A stretch of DNA of 64,000 nucleotides, taken from positions 39,354,095 to 39,418,094 of the forward strand of contig CM055103.1 of NCBI GenBank assembly GCA_029204225.1, written 5' to 3'. Of this stretch, positions 43,501 through 54,566 are shown one piece after another; the stretch's first letter is position 1; every line of letters starts with the position of its first letter. The position numbers and the translations under genes were made by a program. The notes beneath the pieces were generated by a model. The model was given only the letters and a program-made list of their open reading frames with translations. It did not search any database and was not told the origin of the DNA. This stretch comes from Diphasiastrum complanatum. Its lineage: Eukaryota; Streptophyta; Lycopodiopsida; Lycopodiales; Lycopodiaceae.

Positions 43501-44056
43501 TAAAGCTAATATTTTGCAGCGTTCGGATATGATTGCTTGTCACTGCCTGCTATATCATTTCCTACAGTCCTCTAGAATGAAGACAGACACTGCTGACTTA
43601 CGTTTTAGTTAATTCAGCATTCAACAAGATTGAACCTATGTGCGGAATAGACAAAACAAGCGAATGAGATACACAAACAATAAACAAACAATAATTCAAT
43701 TGAGATCAAACAAACTAGAATGATATGTGCATAATGGCTACAACATCATCTATTGATCCTCTTGGTTTCAGGCATTGTGTGACAGACCCACATAGCGCAT
43801 TGGCATGAGAGAAGCAATGTTCTCCCATGAACAATGTCTCACTTACTAGCAGATTTCTTGGATCTCTGTGGATCCTGCTTGCAAAATTTCGCTCACTAGT
43901 GGATTTCTTTGTTCTGTATATTTGTCTATTTGTGTCTGTGTATCATTAGTGCATTTAGCAATTGCATATATTCAAAGTAACATTTCTGATTAGATAGATT
44001 AAACAAAGACTAATCATAGATTACAAGAGTGGCGGATTAGGCAAGTCCTAACGTTC
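43501..44056 (-). repeat. Probable 3' LTR of copia element D
   Basis: Lies directly 3' (minus strand) of the RNase H end at 44057. It is clearly homologous to 51110-51700. Shared landmarks are ACTGCC...AGTCCTC(T/C)AGAATG, CAT(A/G)G/CGTAG(C/T)GCATTGGC(A/G)TGAGAGAA, GGATCTCT(G/A)TGGATCCTG and ACTGACGTCAT. The homology continues past 44057 into the coding end, so two 3' ends of the same family are present. Confidence 0.6.
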
Positions 44057-45400
44057 TTATACTGACGTCATCATATCATATCTGTATTTCATGGTACTTG
44101 TTGATCTTCCTAGTCCTTTGGAGCATGAAGGTCGAAAGTATTCGACCTTCGGGTGTCTCGAACATTTTCCTTTCACATCGTTTGACCTTCTCCTGTTGTT
44201 CGTGTTGTTCACGAACATTTCATCTTCGTTTTCGATGTCTTTGAGATATTTGTCAGGTTGGGAGTCGAGAGCTAGCAAAGCTTTGGTAACAGAAATATTT
44301 TGTTTCTTCAACTCCCTCTCAAAGCATGATAGCTTGATGACTCCAAGACTGCTCCTCTGTTTCTCAAACAGACCTTTGTCTAAGGCCTTTGTGAAGATGT
44401 CAGCAACCATCTTCTTCGTTCCAATGAAAGTAGTTTGCAACTTCTTCCTTTCAACCAGATCCCTTATCAAGTGGTACTTGATTGCAATGTGCTTCGTCCT
44501 TGGGTGAAACACGAGATTCTTTGTTAGGTGTATTGCGGATGTATTGTGCATCTACAAAATCAGAGGTTCATTTCTCGTTTCACTTAGTTCATCAAGGAAC
44601 TGTTTGAGCCAAGTGATTTCATTGGCCATCTTCGCTATTGCTACGTATTTTGCTTCGTAGGATGACTGATCCACGATGGTCTGACCCAGAGAATTGCTGC
44701 TCTTGCTGCTATGGTTCATCCTCTTGAGACACTTTTGCAGTCGTCCTTGAGAGATGCCCAGCTAGCTTCACTGTAGGAAAGCATCTGGAATCTTGCATCA
44801 TGAGAATAACACAATCCAAAATCTTTTGTTAGTTGAAGGTACTGCAAGATTTATTTCACGATCTTCCCATGAGTCAAGCCTGGATTTGTATTGAATTGGC
44901 TCATTCTGAATACAGCATAGGTAATGTCAGGGCATGTGTTATCTGCAAGATACATCAGTGATCCGATTAGCTTCTTGTATGGTGTATGTTGCATCAATTC
45001 TCTTTCTTCTTCAGTCTTCAAACAATCTTCATTCGTCAGGATTATTCCTGCAAGCATTGGAGTATTTTCTCCTTTGCAATTCATCATCCCGAAATCTTCT
45101 AAGATTTTTTGGGTATATCTGGACTGATGAAGGTACAATTTTCCTTCGTCATAGTCTTTGTCAATCTGTAAGCCAAGATAACATCTGGCTTCTCCTACGT
45201 CTGTAATCTCGAAATATTTTGAGATGTCGTACTTCACCTCAGCAATAAGTTCTTCACTTTTGTAGAGTATCAGGGTGTCGTCCACATATACAGCTACAAT
45301 GATGATCTTCCCATCTGTAATTCTTACATAAACATTGGAATCAGCTATTAGTGGCTTGAATCCTAAAGATTTCAAGACTTGACATTAGAGGAGTTTTGAG
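44057..45400 (-). mobile_element. Ty1/copia element D: RT palm and RNase H, decayed
   Basis: Minus strand: the RT with an intact Y-V-D-D (A-V-Y-V-D-D-T-L) near 45285-45260, C-Y-L-G-L-Q-I, S-R-Y-T-Q-K-I-L, P-Y-K-K-L-I-G-S-L-M-Y-L and P-D-I-T-Y-A-V (45375-44851). Next comes a frame-broken RNase H (44850-44560), then an open tail 44551-44057 with N-T-S-A-I-H-L-T-K-N and D-I-F-T-K-A-L followed by a long non-conserved C-terminal extension. In-frame stops occur near 44850 and 44553. Upstream it joins the gypsy-type gag at about 45420-45470. Confidence 0.85.
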
Positions 45401-45469
45401 CTCCAAAAAGATCCTTTAAGAATTCGTACAATATGTAGTTTATATTATTAAAATATTATAACACTAATA

Positions 45470-46925
45470 CTTTTGACTTGCCATAACTTTTTCTGCGTTG
45501 ATGATTTCCTTTGCTTCTGCCGAGATATCTTTTGCAAATAACTTTGCAGCATTGCGGTCATAGTCAGGGTAATCTTTGAGATCTTTCATAGTTGTAGATT
45601 TGTTCGTTGTTTTGTTAGAGGATTTATTCTTCGAGGATTTTCTACGCTTTGTCGAAGATTTCTAATCAGGTTTCGAGGAGCTTTTGCTTCTCCTTGTGAC
45701 TTTGAATAATTTCTCCACGTCACTTGACCAGGACTGATCTTCTGTCTTTTCCAATTTTCCCTCAATAACGTCAATTCTCTGCACAACAACATCAGTCGCA
45801 GCTTTCGCTTTCGTGTCTGCAGCAGCTGGTGTTGCTATGTACTGATATTTGGGTCGCGGCTTCTGCAGCTGAGGGCAATCAGGATACTTGTGGCCAGGCT
45901 CTCTGCAATTTGAACATAATGGTACATAACCAATCGGCTTTCGCGGTTGAGGATAGTCAGGAGAAAAATGTCCAGGCTCTCCACAGTTGTAGCAGTTGCT
46001 TGAAACTGGTTTAGTCGTAGTTTGAGACTTCGTTGGTCCGACAAATTCAGGAAGATTATGCCTTCTTGGTGCGAACTTGGGTCTGTCCTGCTGGGCTGAT
46101 GCTGCAGTACCCTGTACATAATTAGTAGTCCCATCATTTTGAAAAATAAAAAGTACCTCTTGGGTAGGATCTTCAATGTATTTGACATTTACAATAGTGC
46201 AGTCTTCCTTAGTGTGTCCAGAAGTTCCACATTTCGTACACCACATTCCTGAGTTGGAAGAAGACGCTTTTGGTCTTTTATCTGCAACTTCAGAGATCTG
46301 CACTTTCAAGTCATTAAACTTTTTATTAAGGTCAGCCATATTACTCTTCCAAATCTTTTCAACTTTAGAAGTTGACAACTTATCCTCGACAACTTTCATG
46401 TCGTCCTTTCGTTTAATTCGTCGTTTATTCTTTCTCTCTCCTTTGTCAACTTCTGATTCTGTTGAATTGCTGCTTTCAGATTTTGAGCTTGAAGAACTGG
46501 TACTTGAATCAGAATCTAAAACTTCATCACTGTCACTAGAATCAGTCTTCGACTTTCGAGATTTCTTCGTCGATCGTCGCTTTCGTGCTATTTTTGAGGT
46601 CTCAAAATTTTTGGCACTAGCTATTACTGCTGCTAAGGAGGTCATGTCCCCTTGTCTGCAATATTGATCAATCTTTGGTGGTAAACCAGCCAAAAACCAT
46701 TCGATCTGCATATCTACGGGATATACACCGGTTAGTTTTCCTATGAGATTTTTAACCTTACGTGTATATTTGCGAAGGGATTCTTTACTCTTCTTTTGAA
46801 CATTGTCCAGACATCCAAGAATTCTAGATTTGTAACCGATCTCTCTGAACTGGTTCAGAAATGCATCTTTCAGCAAGTACCAGGTTCCTACACGGCCTGG
46901 TTCAACTTGACTGTACCATATGCAC
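45470..46925 (-). mobile_element. Ty3/gypsy-type gag with three zinc knuckles
   Basis: A long minus-strand frame (45662-46876, extendable to about 46925 without an ATG). It has the retrotransposon gag capsid region (L-K-D-A-F-L-N-Q-F-R-E, I-E-W-F-L-A-G-L), a serine/aspartate-rich stretch, a basic linker and three knuckles: CTKCGTSGHTKEDC, CYNCGEPGHFSPDY (last Cys lost) and CSNCREPGHKYPDC. After P-D a TAG at 45662 interrupts the frame, which then stays open for about 65 codons (K-D-L-K-D-Y-P-D-Y-D-R-N-A-A-K-L-F-A-K). Then a short AT-rich junction (45419-45470) leads into copia RT. No protease or gypsy polymerase is present. The uninterrupted 400-codon frame suggests fairly recent activity. Confidence 0.8.
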
Positions 46926-46929
46926 GCCT

Positions 46930-47895
46930 GCTTTCAACAATCTAGCCTCTATCAAATTGGATGAAGCGCGTTCTACAGATGAGATGTTATCAGAGTAGTA
47001 CAGTGGTACTACACTCTGGCTGATTAAGGTGTCAACAGAGAATCGAAAATTGTTCGATGTATTCGCGACTATGCAGACAATTGATTAATCGCGTTCGCGA
47101 ACTATTCGTTTCTAGACAGAAGTCCTCGAGAACTAAAGTCCAACTTAATTGTTAAAGAACACGAAGTGTTTTAGAATATGTTAGAAACTTATGTAAATGC
47201 CAATCAGGAAGACAGATCAGAGACTTAATTCTTCAGATAGGGACTATCATCTCATATATATACATACAACTTCATTCAATGATCGTGCTAGACTGTACCA
47301 AAGATAGTCGTTATTCGATGCCGAAAAGAAAGTATTCGCGACAAACGAATAAGATAATTTAAAGATAGTTCTTTAGAGCATGCTTTACGAAAACTCAGCA
47401 AACGACTATAATGCACTAGAGTGTCTGTCTGATCAGAGAGAAATTCATGAAATGCGTTAGAGATTGTCAATCTCTTAAATAAGCATAAACTCTTCTCTCT
47501 CGATGATCGAGACCGAAGTGTGAGATCAATATATGTTCTACGGGGCAAACAAACACACCTCTAAAACAACAGGTGCGTTGCTCCCGCGAAAGGGTCTAGT
47601 TAGCAATTAGGCTGAGAATACGTTCACCTATACCATAAGAGGTATACTTAACTATGAGTTAAAGTTACTCTAGTTTATCATGTCTTTTCGTATCTAGTCA
47701 TTTCGTATGGACAACCTACTAAAGGTTGTCCAAGACAATGTCTTTTCCTTTACAAGGTCTTGCCCTTAATTATAAGGCAAGTACTTAGGAGATATATTCC
47801 CGAAAAATGACTTAGGCCTCTTCATGATATATACTTATCTAGCTCATATCTTCATTTTCGAGTATATCATGCCATATTTATGTTGATATTTATTG
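46930..47895. other. Stretch without a recognised gene
   Basis: Contains CGCGA-rich phrases (TTCGCGACTATGC, CGCGTTCGCGAACTATTCG near 47060-47110) similar in style to 51005-51085. This probably represents the leader or LTR of the gypsy-type gag element. No coding domain seen, and no tRNA-Met PBS. Confidence 0.35.
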
Positions 47896-47900
47896 TGGCA

Positions 47901-49598
47901 TCACAATAACCATGATAAGATCTCTTTGACACAAATCTTTTCCAAACGCCTTTGAAAAATATTCCACCAATCTACTATACCAATGTGCCTCCTCCATGTC
48001 TGATGTCGATCATGGATTTGCAAAGTCCACATGCATGAAGTTGGCTGCACCAAAATTTGAAAAATATGAGGCCTCCAAGCCTCATAATGACCACAAAGAT
48101 CATATAGATCAAGATTATACCATGAGCAGTATTCAAGATTAAGCACACTAGCTTCACTAGTCCAAACACTCTGAACTCTATCCAAAATGGATCTAATTTT
48201 GAAACCATACTCAAACTTGATCAAATTGAGGCTAAATACTTTCTTAAGGATGTAAGTTTCCTCATTGGATGTTTTACTTACTCTCAGAAGAAGTTCACAA
48301 TATGCCTCAAAACATGAAAAAACTCCTTTTTTCAAACTATGAGCACTAGACTCATACTTGCTCTTACTCAATTTAAGAGCATACAAATGATGATACAATA
48401 TCTTGCTTTCTAGATGTTTTGGAGACATAATCAAGTCACAAATGACAAGAATTAATTCCAAACTAAGGACTCCATTCAAAACTAGAATAGTCTTACTTGA
48501 TCTTTGAGATAAGCAAATCTCAACTAAGCAAAATATATCATCAATCAAAGAAAGAGAACCATAGGTGAGTAGAATACAATGAATACCACCTTCACTTATC
48601 CTTTCTTTTACATGAAATAAGATCCTCAAGGACTTGGCCTTGTACAATAAAGAAGATCTTCTCGGACATGCATGTTGAGGATACTCCTCCTCAAACTTCG
48701 ACCCCATCACAACTTGATTACTCACCATAGCAATGACTTGTGATGCATCATGAGATACTGTGCTCTCGGCCTCTTCCAAGATAGAAAATAGATCTTTAAA
48801 ATAAACAACTTCTCCATGCTCAAACACCTTCGAGATAGAGAGTGTAAAGGCTATGTAGCCTTCCTTGGTGGATAAGCATCCAACCATGATCCATAAGCTT
48901 GGATCTCCATCCTTCTTTCCTTCCAAGAAACCACATGCAAAGCAATAATCTTCAAAAACACTAAGGTACACAACCTTAGGCTTATAATTGAACAAGACTC
49001 CATATAGTGCACTCCTTCCAATCGCTCCATAACTCCATAAAGTTTTGCATGATGGAACATACACATGCACCATAAAACTTGAAGAGACAAGACATAGCCA
49101 AATGTAACTTGTGGGACCATCAATAGACATGCAAAGCAAGAAACAGCTTCCTTGCTTACTGATAAAGAAAGATGAACATCCGAATGTTCCAACTCCATAG
49201 AATTGCTTTGTCTTGGTAGAAGACAACAAATATGGATCCATATGTGATTTTGCCATAGAATAAGCCACTCTTGGCTTGATCTCCTTGATTATAATAGGCA
49301 TAGATCTGAAATTGGAAACATGCAACCTCGTATGCCATAGCTCCTCCTTGGAAACATAAGTCATCAATGCAACATCACATGCACTTGCATTTTCATGCAC
49401 ATCTAGCTTGAAAATGCCTCCATATCTAGATCCACATGCAAGGATCTTATCTTCTTTTTTTATGAAACAACTACTGACATTAAATTCCACTTCAAAATCA
49501 TCATCAAATAATTTTCCAACACTAATCACATTCTTTGTGAGAATAGGAACATGAAGTACATTGGAAAGTGTAAAATTCATAGAAGATGCAAGTTTCAA
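47901..49598 (-). CDS. 565-codon copia pol-derived ORF lacking integrase core and RT catalysis (element C)
   Basis: The N-terminal 100 aa are ordinary copia protease-to-pre-integrase sequence (L-H-V-P-I-L-T-K-N-V-I-S-V-G-K-L, E-E-L-W-H-T-R-L). The integrase core is scrambled: the normal H-S-D-V is in another frame at about 49185. A later part fits the integrase C-terminal region (F-N-Y-K-P-K-V-V-Y-L-S-V-F near aa 203-215, S-T-K-E-G-Y near aa 244-249). The last 200 aa share blocks with the ORF of element B: G-G-I-H-C-I-L-L, H-L-E-S-K-I-L-Y-H-H-L-Y-A-L-K, C-E-L-L-L-R-V-S-K-T-S, E-E-T-Y-I-L-K-K-V-F-S-L and G-H-Y-E-A-W-R-P. No D-D-E or Y-V-D-D remains, yet the frame is open. It may be a non-autonomous element protein or a lucky relic. 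Confidence 0.55.
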   Translation of the reverse strand: MKLASSMNFTLSNVLHVPILTKNVISVGKLFDDDFEVEFNVSSCFIKKEDKILACGSRYGGIFKLDVHENASACDVALMTYVSKEELWHTRLHVSNFRSMPIIIKEIKPRVAYSMAKSHMDPYLLSSTKTKQFYGVGTFGCSSFFISKQGSCFLLCMSIDGPTSYIWLCLVSSSFMVHVYVPSCKTLWSYGAIGRSALYGVLFNYKPKVVYLSVFEDYCFACGFLEGKKDGDPSLWIMVGCLSTKEGYIAFTLSISKVFEHGEVVYFKDLFSILEEAESTVSHDASQVIAMVSNQVVMGSKFEEEYPQHACPRRSSLLYKAKSLRILFHVKERISEGGIHCILLTYGSLSLIDDIFCLVEICLSQRSSKTILVLNGVLSLELILVICDLIMSPKHLESKILYHHLYALKLSKSKYESSAHSLKKGVFSCFEAYCELLLRVSKTSNEETYILKKVFSLNLIKFEYGFKIRSILDRVQSVWTSEASVLNLEYCSWYNLDLYDLCGHYEAWRPHIFQILVQPTSCMWTLQIHDRHQTWRRHIGIVDWWNIFQRRLEKICVKEILSWLL

Positions 49599-50560
49599 GG
49601 AACAACTTCCAACTCCTTAATTGCACATGCATCACCAACTGCAATGTATATTGATTTTTGAAGTTCTTGAAAAGGTTCAATAGAAATGAAAGAACTCTTG
49701 GAGCAACTCATATGAGTTGTGGCTCCACTATCAATATACCAAGATACATTATTAAAGAATAAAGAGAAGAAACTAGAAGAGATGCCTCTCCACAACTTGC
49801 ATGTAAGTCTTCTATGATAAAATTGGCTTGATCTTCTTGAGTCTTCTTCTTGAAGTTAGAAGAATGAGTTGAATCATCTTCTACTCCTCCATAGTCTTTG
49901 TCCTTTGATTTGTCCTTGGTGAAGGCTTGAGAAAAATTGTTCTTGCTCCTCCCTCTTGACTTGATCTTGGCAAAGTGAGCTTTGCCATAACCACCATCCT
50001 TCCTTGAAAGTGTGTTGATCTTCAGCAGCTTGTTCTTTTTCCTGCATTCTTCAGCAATAAGAACATCATGCAGAGCCTCCAAAGATGGTAACTCCTCCTT
50101 GATAGCATAAGATTGCACAAAATTTGCATACTCTTTCCTAAGTCCATTAAGGACTACTTGAACTAGTTCATAGTTCTCTAGAGTATCACCTATGCATGCT
50201 ATCTCACTGTGAAGATCTTTAACTCTCATTACAAAACTTGAAGCACTTTCATCAACTCTTTGGAAACTAGAAAAGATTTGATTTCTAAGAATAAAAAGTC
50301 TTGATGTGATCTTTGCTTCATGAATATTCTTAAGGATATCTCAAGTCTCCTTGGCTGAGGTGCATAAACTTATTTCTCTCAACATCTCATCAGAGATGTT
50401 GATCTTGATGATATGAAGAGCAATTTTTGCTCTCTTCTTGAATCGCTGAGCCTCGTCATAAGCTTCAGGTTCAGCTTCAATTCCTAATACAAATGTCCAT
50501 TACACCATATAAGCTTGAATTGACAGAAAAATCTCCATACACCTGATGTTAGTAGCATTC
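49599..50560 (-). mobile_element. Element C gag and protease, zinc knuckle missing
   Basis: The gag start lies near 50500, with frame breaks to about 50230 (a stop in the K-E-A-x-D-I region near 50340). It is then open 50229-49708: R-V-K-D-L-H-S-E-I-A-C-I-G-D, Y-A-I-K-E-E-L-P-S-L-E-A-L and a charged stretch. Protease W-Y-I-D-S-G-A-T-T-H-M lies near 49745-49715 in another frame. Element A has a CCHC knuckle between these parts. Here the sequence passes from the serine/lysine-rich stretch straight to the pre-protease linker, so the knuckle has been deleted. Confidence 0.8.
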
Positions 50561-50572
50561 AAAGCATGGTAT

Positions 50573-50990
50573 GGCTCTGATACCATGTGAAAAATCTAGC
50601 AACTTTACACGTGTGGGAAACCACACCAAACGTGTGAATGATCGATACCATGCTTTATGGTGGCACACAGATCACCCGTAGAGCAATCTTGCAATCTACC
50701 AACAGATCTGAGGCTAGAGCACAATCTAGAACGCTACAGATCAAAGCAAAACTAATTCCTCACAAATAGAGAGAATACATAACCAAAATAATGTATGAAG
50801 AATGCCTTCTACTCGAGTTAGAGAGAGAATATCAAAACAAGCAAAATAGCATGAGATCCAATTTTGACATTATGTCATTACCAAAGCTTGATTCATCATC
50901 AGATATGAATGAGAATGATATGTACATATATAGGAGAGCCCAAATTCGTGGTACTCCTTGCATTCAATGCATTCCCTACACCTAATCAAG
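50573..50990 (-). repeat. Primer-binding site and 5' LTR of element C
   Basis: GGCTCTGATACCA (50573-50585) is the PBS in minus orientation. The LTR starts TGTGAAAAATC at 50586. It includes a TATA-like TACATATATAGG near 50921-50932 and CACGTGTG motifs like LTRs A and B. The right end is uncertain (CCTACA near 50980 is one candidate), because different repeat sequence begins at about 51000. Confidence 0.65.
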
Positions 50991-50999
50991 TGTAAACTA

Positions 51000-52050
51000 T
51001 TAGTGATGAAGAGTTCGCGGTCGCTTGATGACAAGGAGTCGCGATCGCGAAACAGTCGTGAAACTGTCGCGAAGGCAAAATAATGCGACTCAATACATTT
51101 CGGATGGAGTTCAGATGTGGTCGCTGGACACTGCCAGTTGAGTCACTCCTATAGTCCTCCAGAATGTAGTCAGGCACTACTGATCTACGTTTATAAATTA
51201 ATGCAGTAATTAACAAATTCAACCATTGTGCGGAGTTGAAGTGAATGGAGAATCAGACACACGAATAACAACAGATACATCTGCATTCAAGATCATACAT
51301 CATAAATTGACATGTGCACAATTGCTACAAAATCATTTGTTGATTTTTCTCTGATTCTTCAAGCACTACATGCAGATCCACGTAGTGCATTGGCGTGAGA
51401 GAAATATAGTTCTCTCACGAGTAGATGTACTGCTTACTAGTGGACTTGTGGATCTCTATGGATCCTGATCACAGAACTCGTCGCACGAAGTTCTTGTCTG
51501 TATTTCGTCTTGATCGCTTACTAGCATCAGACTGCTACACTGTATGTGTGCTCTGTCATCCAGTAAGTACATAGTTGCTCTATGTAACCTTTAAGATTAG
51601 AGTAATTAAGCATCTACAACTAATAAGGAGATTACAAGAGTAGTAGATTAGCCACAATCTAGAGTGTATCTACTGACGTCATGCCATCAGGTCAAATATC
51701 TGTACTTGCATGATCTTTGCTAGTACTCTTTGGAGCGTGAGGACAGAAAAGGTTTTGCGACATTTTTTGTGTTGCGTCGTTGGTTTCATTTCCGTCGTCT
51801 GACTTTCTCGAGTTGGACCGCAAAAAAAATTCTCGTTCATGAATCTTTCGTGTTCGTGTCTTCCCGTCAGGTGTTCGCAAAACTTTCGTGCTTCGTGTCT
51901 TTTTGTCAAGTGTTCACGAAACTTTCATGCTTCGTGTCTCTTGACTTTCGTGTTCGTGAACATCTTCGTCAGGCATAGGGCTGAAAGCTAGCAAAGCTTT
52001 ATAATTAGACGGGCTTCATGCCCAGCTGAAACAAATAGCAATGACGGAGA
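51000..52050 (-). repeat. Second copy of the element D 3' end (LTR plus pol tail)
   Basis: 51110-51700 matches the LTR at 43501-44056. 51700-52000 matches the pol tail at 44057-44300 (ACTCTTTGGAGC(G/A)TGA, AAAGCTAGCAAAGCTTT) but is expanded by several copies of TTTCGTG(C)TTCGTGTC and is no longer open. CGCGA-rich inverted phrases mark 51005-51085 (AGTCGCGATCGCGA). It is truncated near 52030. Confidence 0.6.
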
Positions 52051-52054
52051 CTAA

Positions 52055-52780
52055 CTAACTAGTTGATTAGCGTTAACTAGTCTTGTGATTCTACGTTTAG
52101 CTATCTTGTAAACTCCACACAGTGGAGGTATAAAACAATCCTCTCTGGATCATAACCAAGTGAGAGAAAAAGTAAAGAGAAATTTACAGAGATCTGTAAG
52201 AAACAGAGAGAGACGAACCGAATATAGTAAGAAAGCAAAAATACCATAATTGTGCATGAAAGTCTGCCAACGAGCAGAACACAACTAAAGAGCAGAAAGT
52301 CATTCCACCAACGAGCGAGACACTGACGATCTCGCTCTAAAATCAAACTGACAATATAGACGTTCTATTTCGTGTATCGCTTGGCCTTGTGTTGTGTCTC
52401 TTGATTGCTAAATAAAATATGTTCTGTGATGTGTAGTCGAGTGTCTGGGATCCCATAAGAGCTTCCGCATGAAAAGAAAATTCAAAGACAGAAAATTGTT
52501 CGTGAATCAGAAGAGAGAGGACGAACACGAAAAGAGAAAAAGCTTCTGCGACAGTGCCCACCATAATGCATTTACAGCCCTGAAAAAGATTTTCTACAAT
52601 GGAGGATCCTCTCGTTTTCACTTATAAACCCTAACTATAGGGAAAGAGAGATTTCTTGGCCATTTGTCTAGCTATTTCAAAGATTTTTCTTGTAGTTTCT
52701 CACTTGTTTGAGGTCAAGACCATTCGGTTGAGGTGAATAGGAGGTATTGCTGATCGATGCTATTGTTAAGGCAGTACTCC
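52055..52780. other. Stretch without a recognised gene
   Basis: Short frames only. The segment reads like LTR or leader sequence. It contains CTAACTAACTAGTTGATTAGCGTTAACTAG near 52050-52080, a short palindromic run. Confidence 0.3.
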
Positions 52781-52975
52781 TTATAATTTATCACATTTAT
52801 TGATGACTTCTCCCGATTTACCAAAACTATGTTCATAAAGAACAAGTCTGAGGCCTTTAACTATTTTAAGGAATTCAAACAATTCATTGAGACTCAAACT
52901 CGTCAGAAGATCAAGACTCTGCAGCCTGATTCAGGGGGAGAGTACACATGTCTGACGAAATGGCAAAGGCACGCT
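52781..52975 (+). pseudogene. Copia integrase core fragment, plus strand
   Basis: Encodes F-I-T-F-I-D-D-F-S-R-F-T-K-T near 52788-52830, E-A-F-N-Y-F-K-E-F-K-Q-F and D-S-G-G-E-Y (normally D-N-G-G-E) near 52929-52946, that is, the first two catalytic acidic positions of a copia integrase. It stops where a minus-strand integrase begins. Confidence 0.85.
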
Positions 52976-54474
52976 CATAGGACCACATATATCGCTATGG
53001 ATTAATCCAAAAATGGACTTAGCACTTTTGGCTTGTCCTTTTGGAAATTTAGTTCTAGATTGTTTTCCTAGTAAGCAAATTTCATAGATAGTCTGATTTC
53101 TGTTAGAGACAACAATAATATTCATATCCTTGACCAAGCTATTATGATGCATGTACAAGATAGACCTCATCTTGAAATGACCTAATCTTTGATGCCATAT
53201 AAGCGCATATGAATCACTCATAAAAAGTGCATAATCGTGACTCAAGATATATAAATTTCCTTCTCTGTGTGTAGAGGATTTCCTTTGAATTCTTATCAAG
53301 AATAGTACATCGACTAGCAGTAAACAAAGCTCTATAGCCTTGATCAGTGATCTTGCTTATAGACAATAAGTTCTTTGTTAATTTGGATACATAGAGTACA
53401 CCATCTAATTGCCTAGTGATCCCATCTGAAAACTGAGGTCGAACAGTGCCTTGGCCTTCAACTTTATGTGAACTTGAGTCTCTTAGCCTTTGCTAGTTGA
53501 TAGGCTTGCATTTAATCACATATGACTCAACATATGGTTTGAGTTTTTGGCCAATAAACTCTCATGTGTTGTGAAGCACCTGAGTCGGTGCTTGGTTGAT
53601 CTTGTATCATCAACATCTTTTCATCTTCTTGTTGGGAGTTTCTGACAGAGTCAGAGGTTCCTTTTTTGCATCTCCTTCCTCGCTTCATTGTGTTTGAAGA
53701 TCCAACAATCCTTGATGTCATGGTTAGCTCTCTTGCAGTATCTGTAGAAGAGTTTAGTCTTGGCAAGTTGTTGTTGTCGACTGTTCTACGGTCGTTATGA
53801 TTGTGTTGAATCTGGCTGCTCCACCTTTGTCTTCTTGTCCTTGAAGTTCTTTTTCTTGGCACGTTGCTTATTGGCTTGGTACTTGTCATAGATAAGCTCT
53901 TTCTTCATACTTCTTCCAATAATAGGCTTGATGTCAACTTCTGGAGAGACAGCGCAGGAGTATTGCTCATGATCAACACCAGATTCTTGTAAGAGGATGA
54001 AAGATTGGCTAGAAGAGACATCGTAGAGTCATCTTCAGAAATAGACAAACCTATAGCAGCAAGTTGATTCAGCAACTGCTTGAACTTGCTCAGATGATCA
54101 CTGACTGAGGTTCTTTCATTTATTTTTATGGCTAGGACCTTCTTTCTTAGGAAGAGACGAGCCGAAACATTTGACGTTTCATAAATGCTTGTCAAAGTGT
54201 CCCATGCTTCTTTTGAAGTGATACAGTTTGATACATGAGCTCTATGAGTGTCTTTCAGGTTCAAGGATATGATGGCAAGAGATTTGTCATATTTTGCTTC
54301 CCATGCTAGTAGCATTTCAAGTTTTGTCGGTTTGGCTATAGAACCATTGACGTATCTCCATAGCTCCTTTTCGATCAGGGTCAATCTCTTCTTGAATTTC
54401 CACATGTAGAAATCATCTTCGTTGAACTTGTTGATCAAGTGGATCTCTGAGGTTGAGCCTTTCATGATGATCAA
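52931..54474 (-). mobile_element. Ty1/copia element G: gag to start of integrase, decayed
   Basis: Minus strand: gag 54474-53905 with a clean start (L-I-N-K-F-N-E-D-D-F-Y-M-W-K, I-T-S-K-E-A-W-D-T-L). It is followed in changing frames by a knuckle with C-K-R-A-N-H-D-I-K-D-C near 53735-53705 (first Cys mutated to Tyr), protease D-S-G-A-S-Q-H-M near 53585-53560, and pre-integrase W-H-Q-R-L-G-H near 53205-53185. The start of integrase reads L-I-H-S-D-I-C-G-P-M near 52998-52970, where it collides with the plus-strand integrase fragment. Confidence 0.85.
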
Positions 54475-54566
54475 TGAACAAAGATTACAAATTAGATATA
54501 AAACCTAGTTCTGAATGAACTTATAAGGTTCTTCATCTCAAGACTCTTAGTGCATCCAAAAACCGT

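Noticed and set aside
44091-44507. 138-codon plus-strand ORF
   Set aside because: Antisense of the copia RNase H tail, which shows the conserved D-I-F-T-K-A-L on the minus strand.
46176-46667. 163-codon plus-strand ORF
   Set aside because: It is the antisense shadow of the gypsy-type gag, whose zinc knuckles lie on the minus strand.
48851-49198. 115-codon minus-strand ORF starting at the integrase H-S-D-V motif
   Set aside because: It lies inside the longer 47901-49598 ORF in another frame and is best read as the out-of-frame part of the same decayed integrase, not a separate gene.
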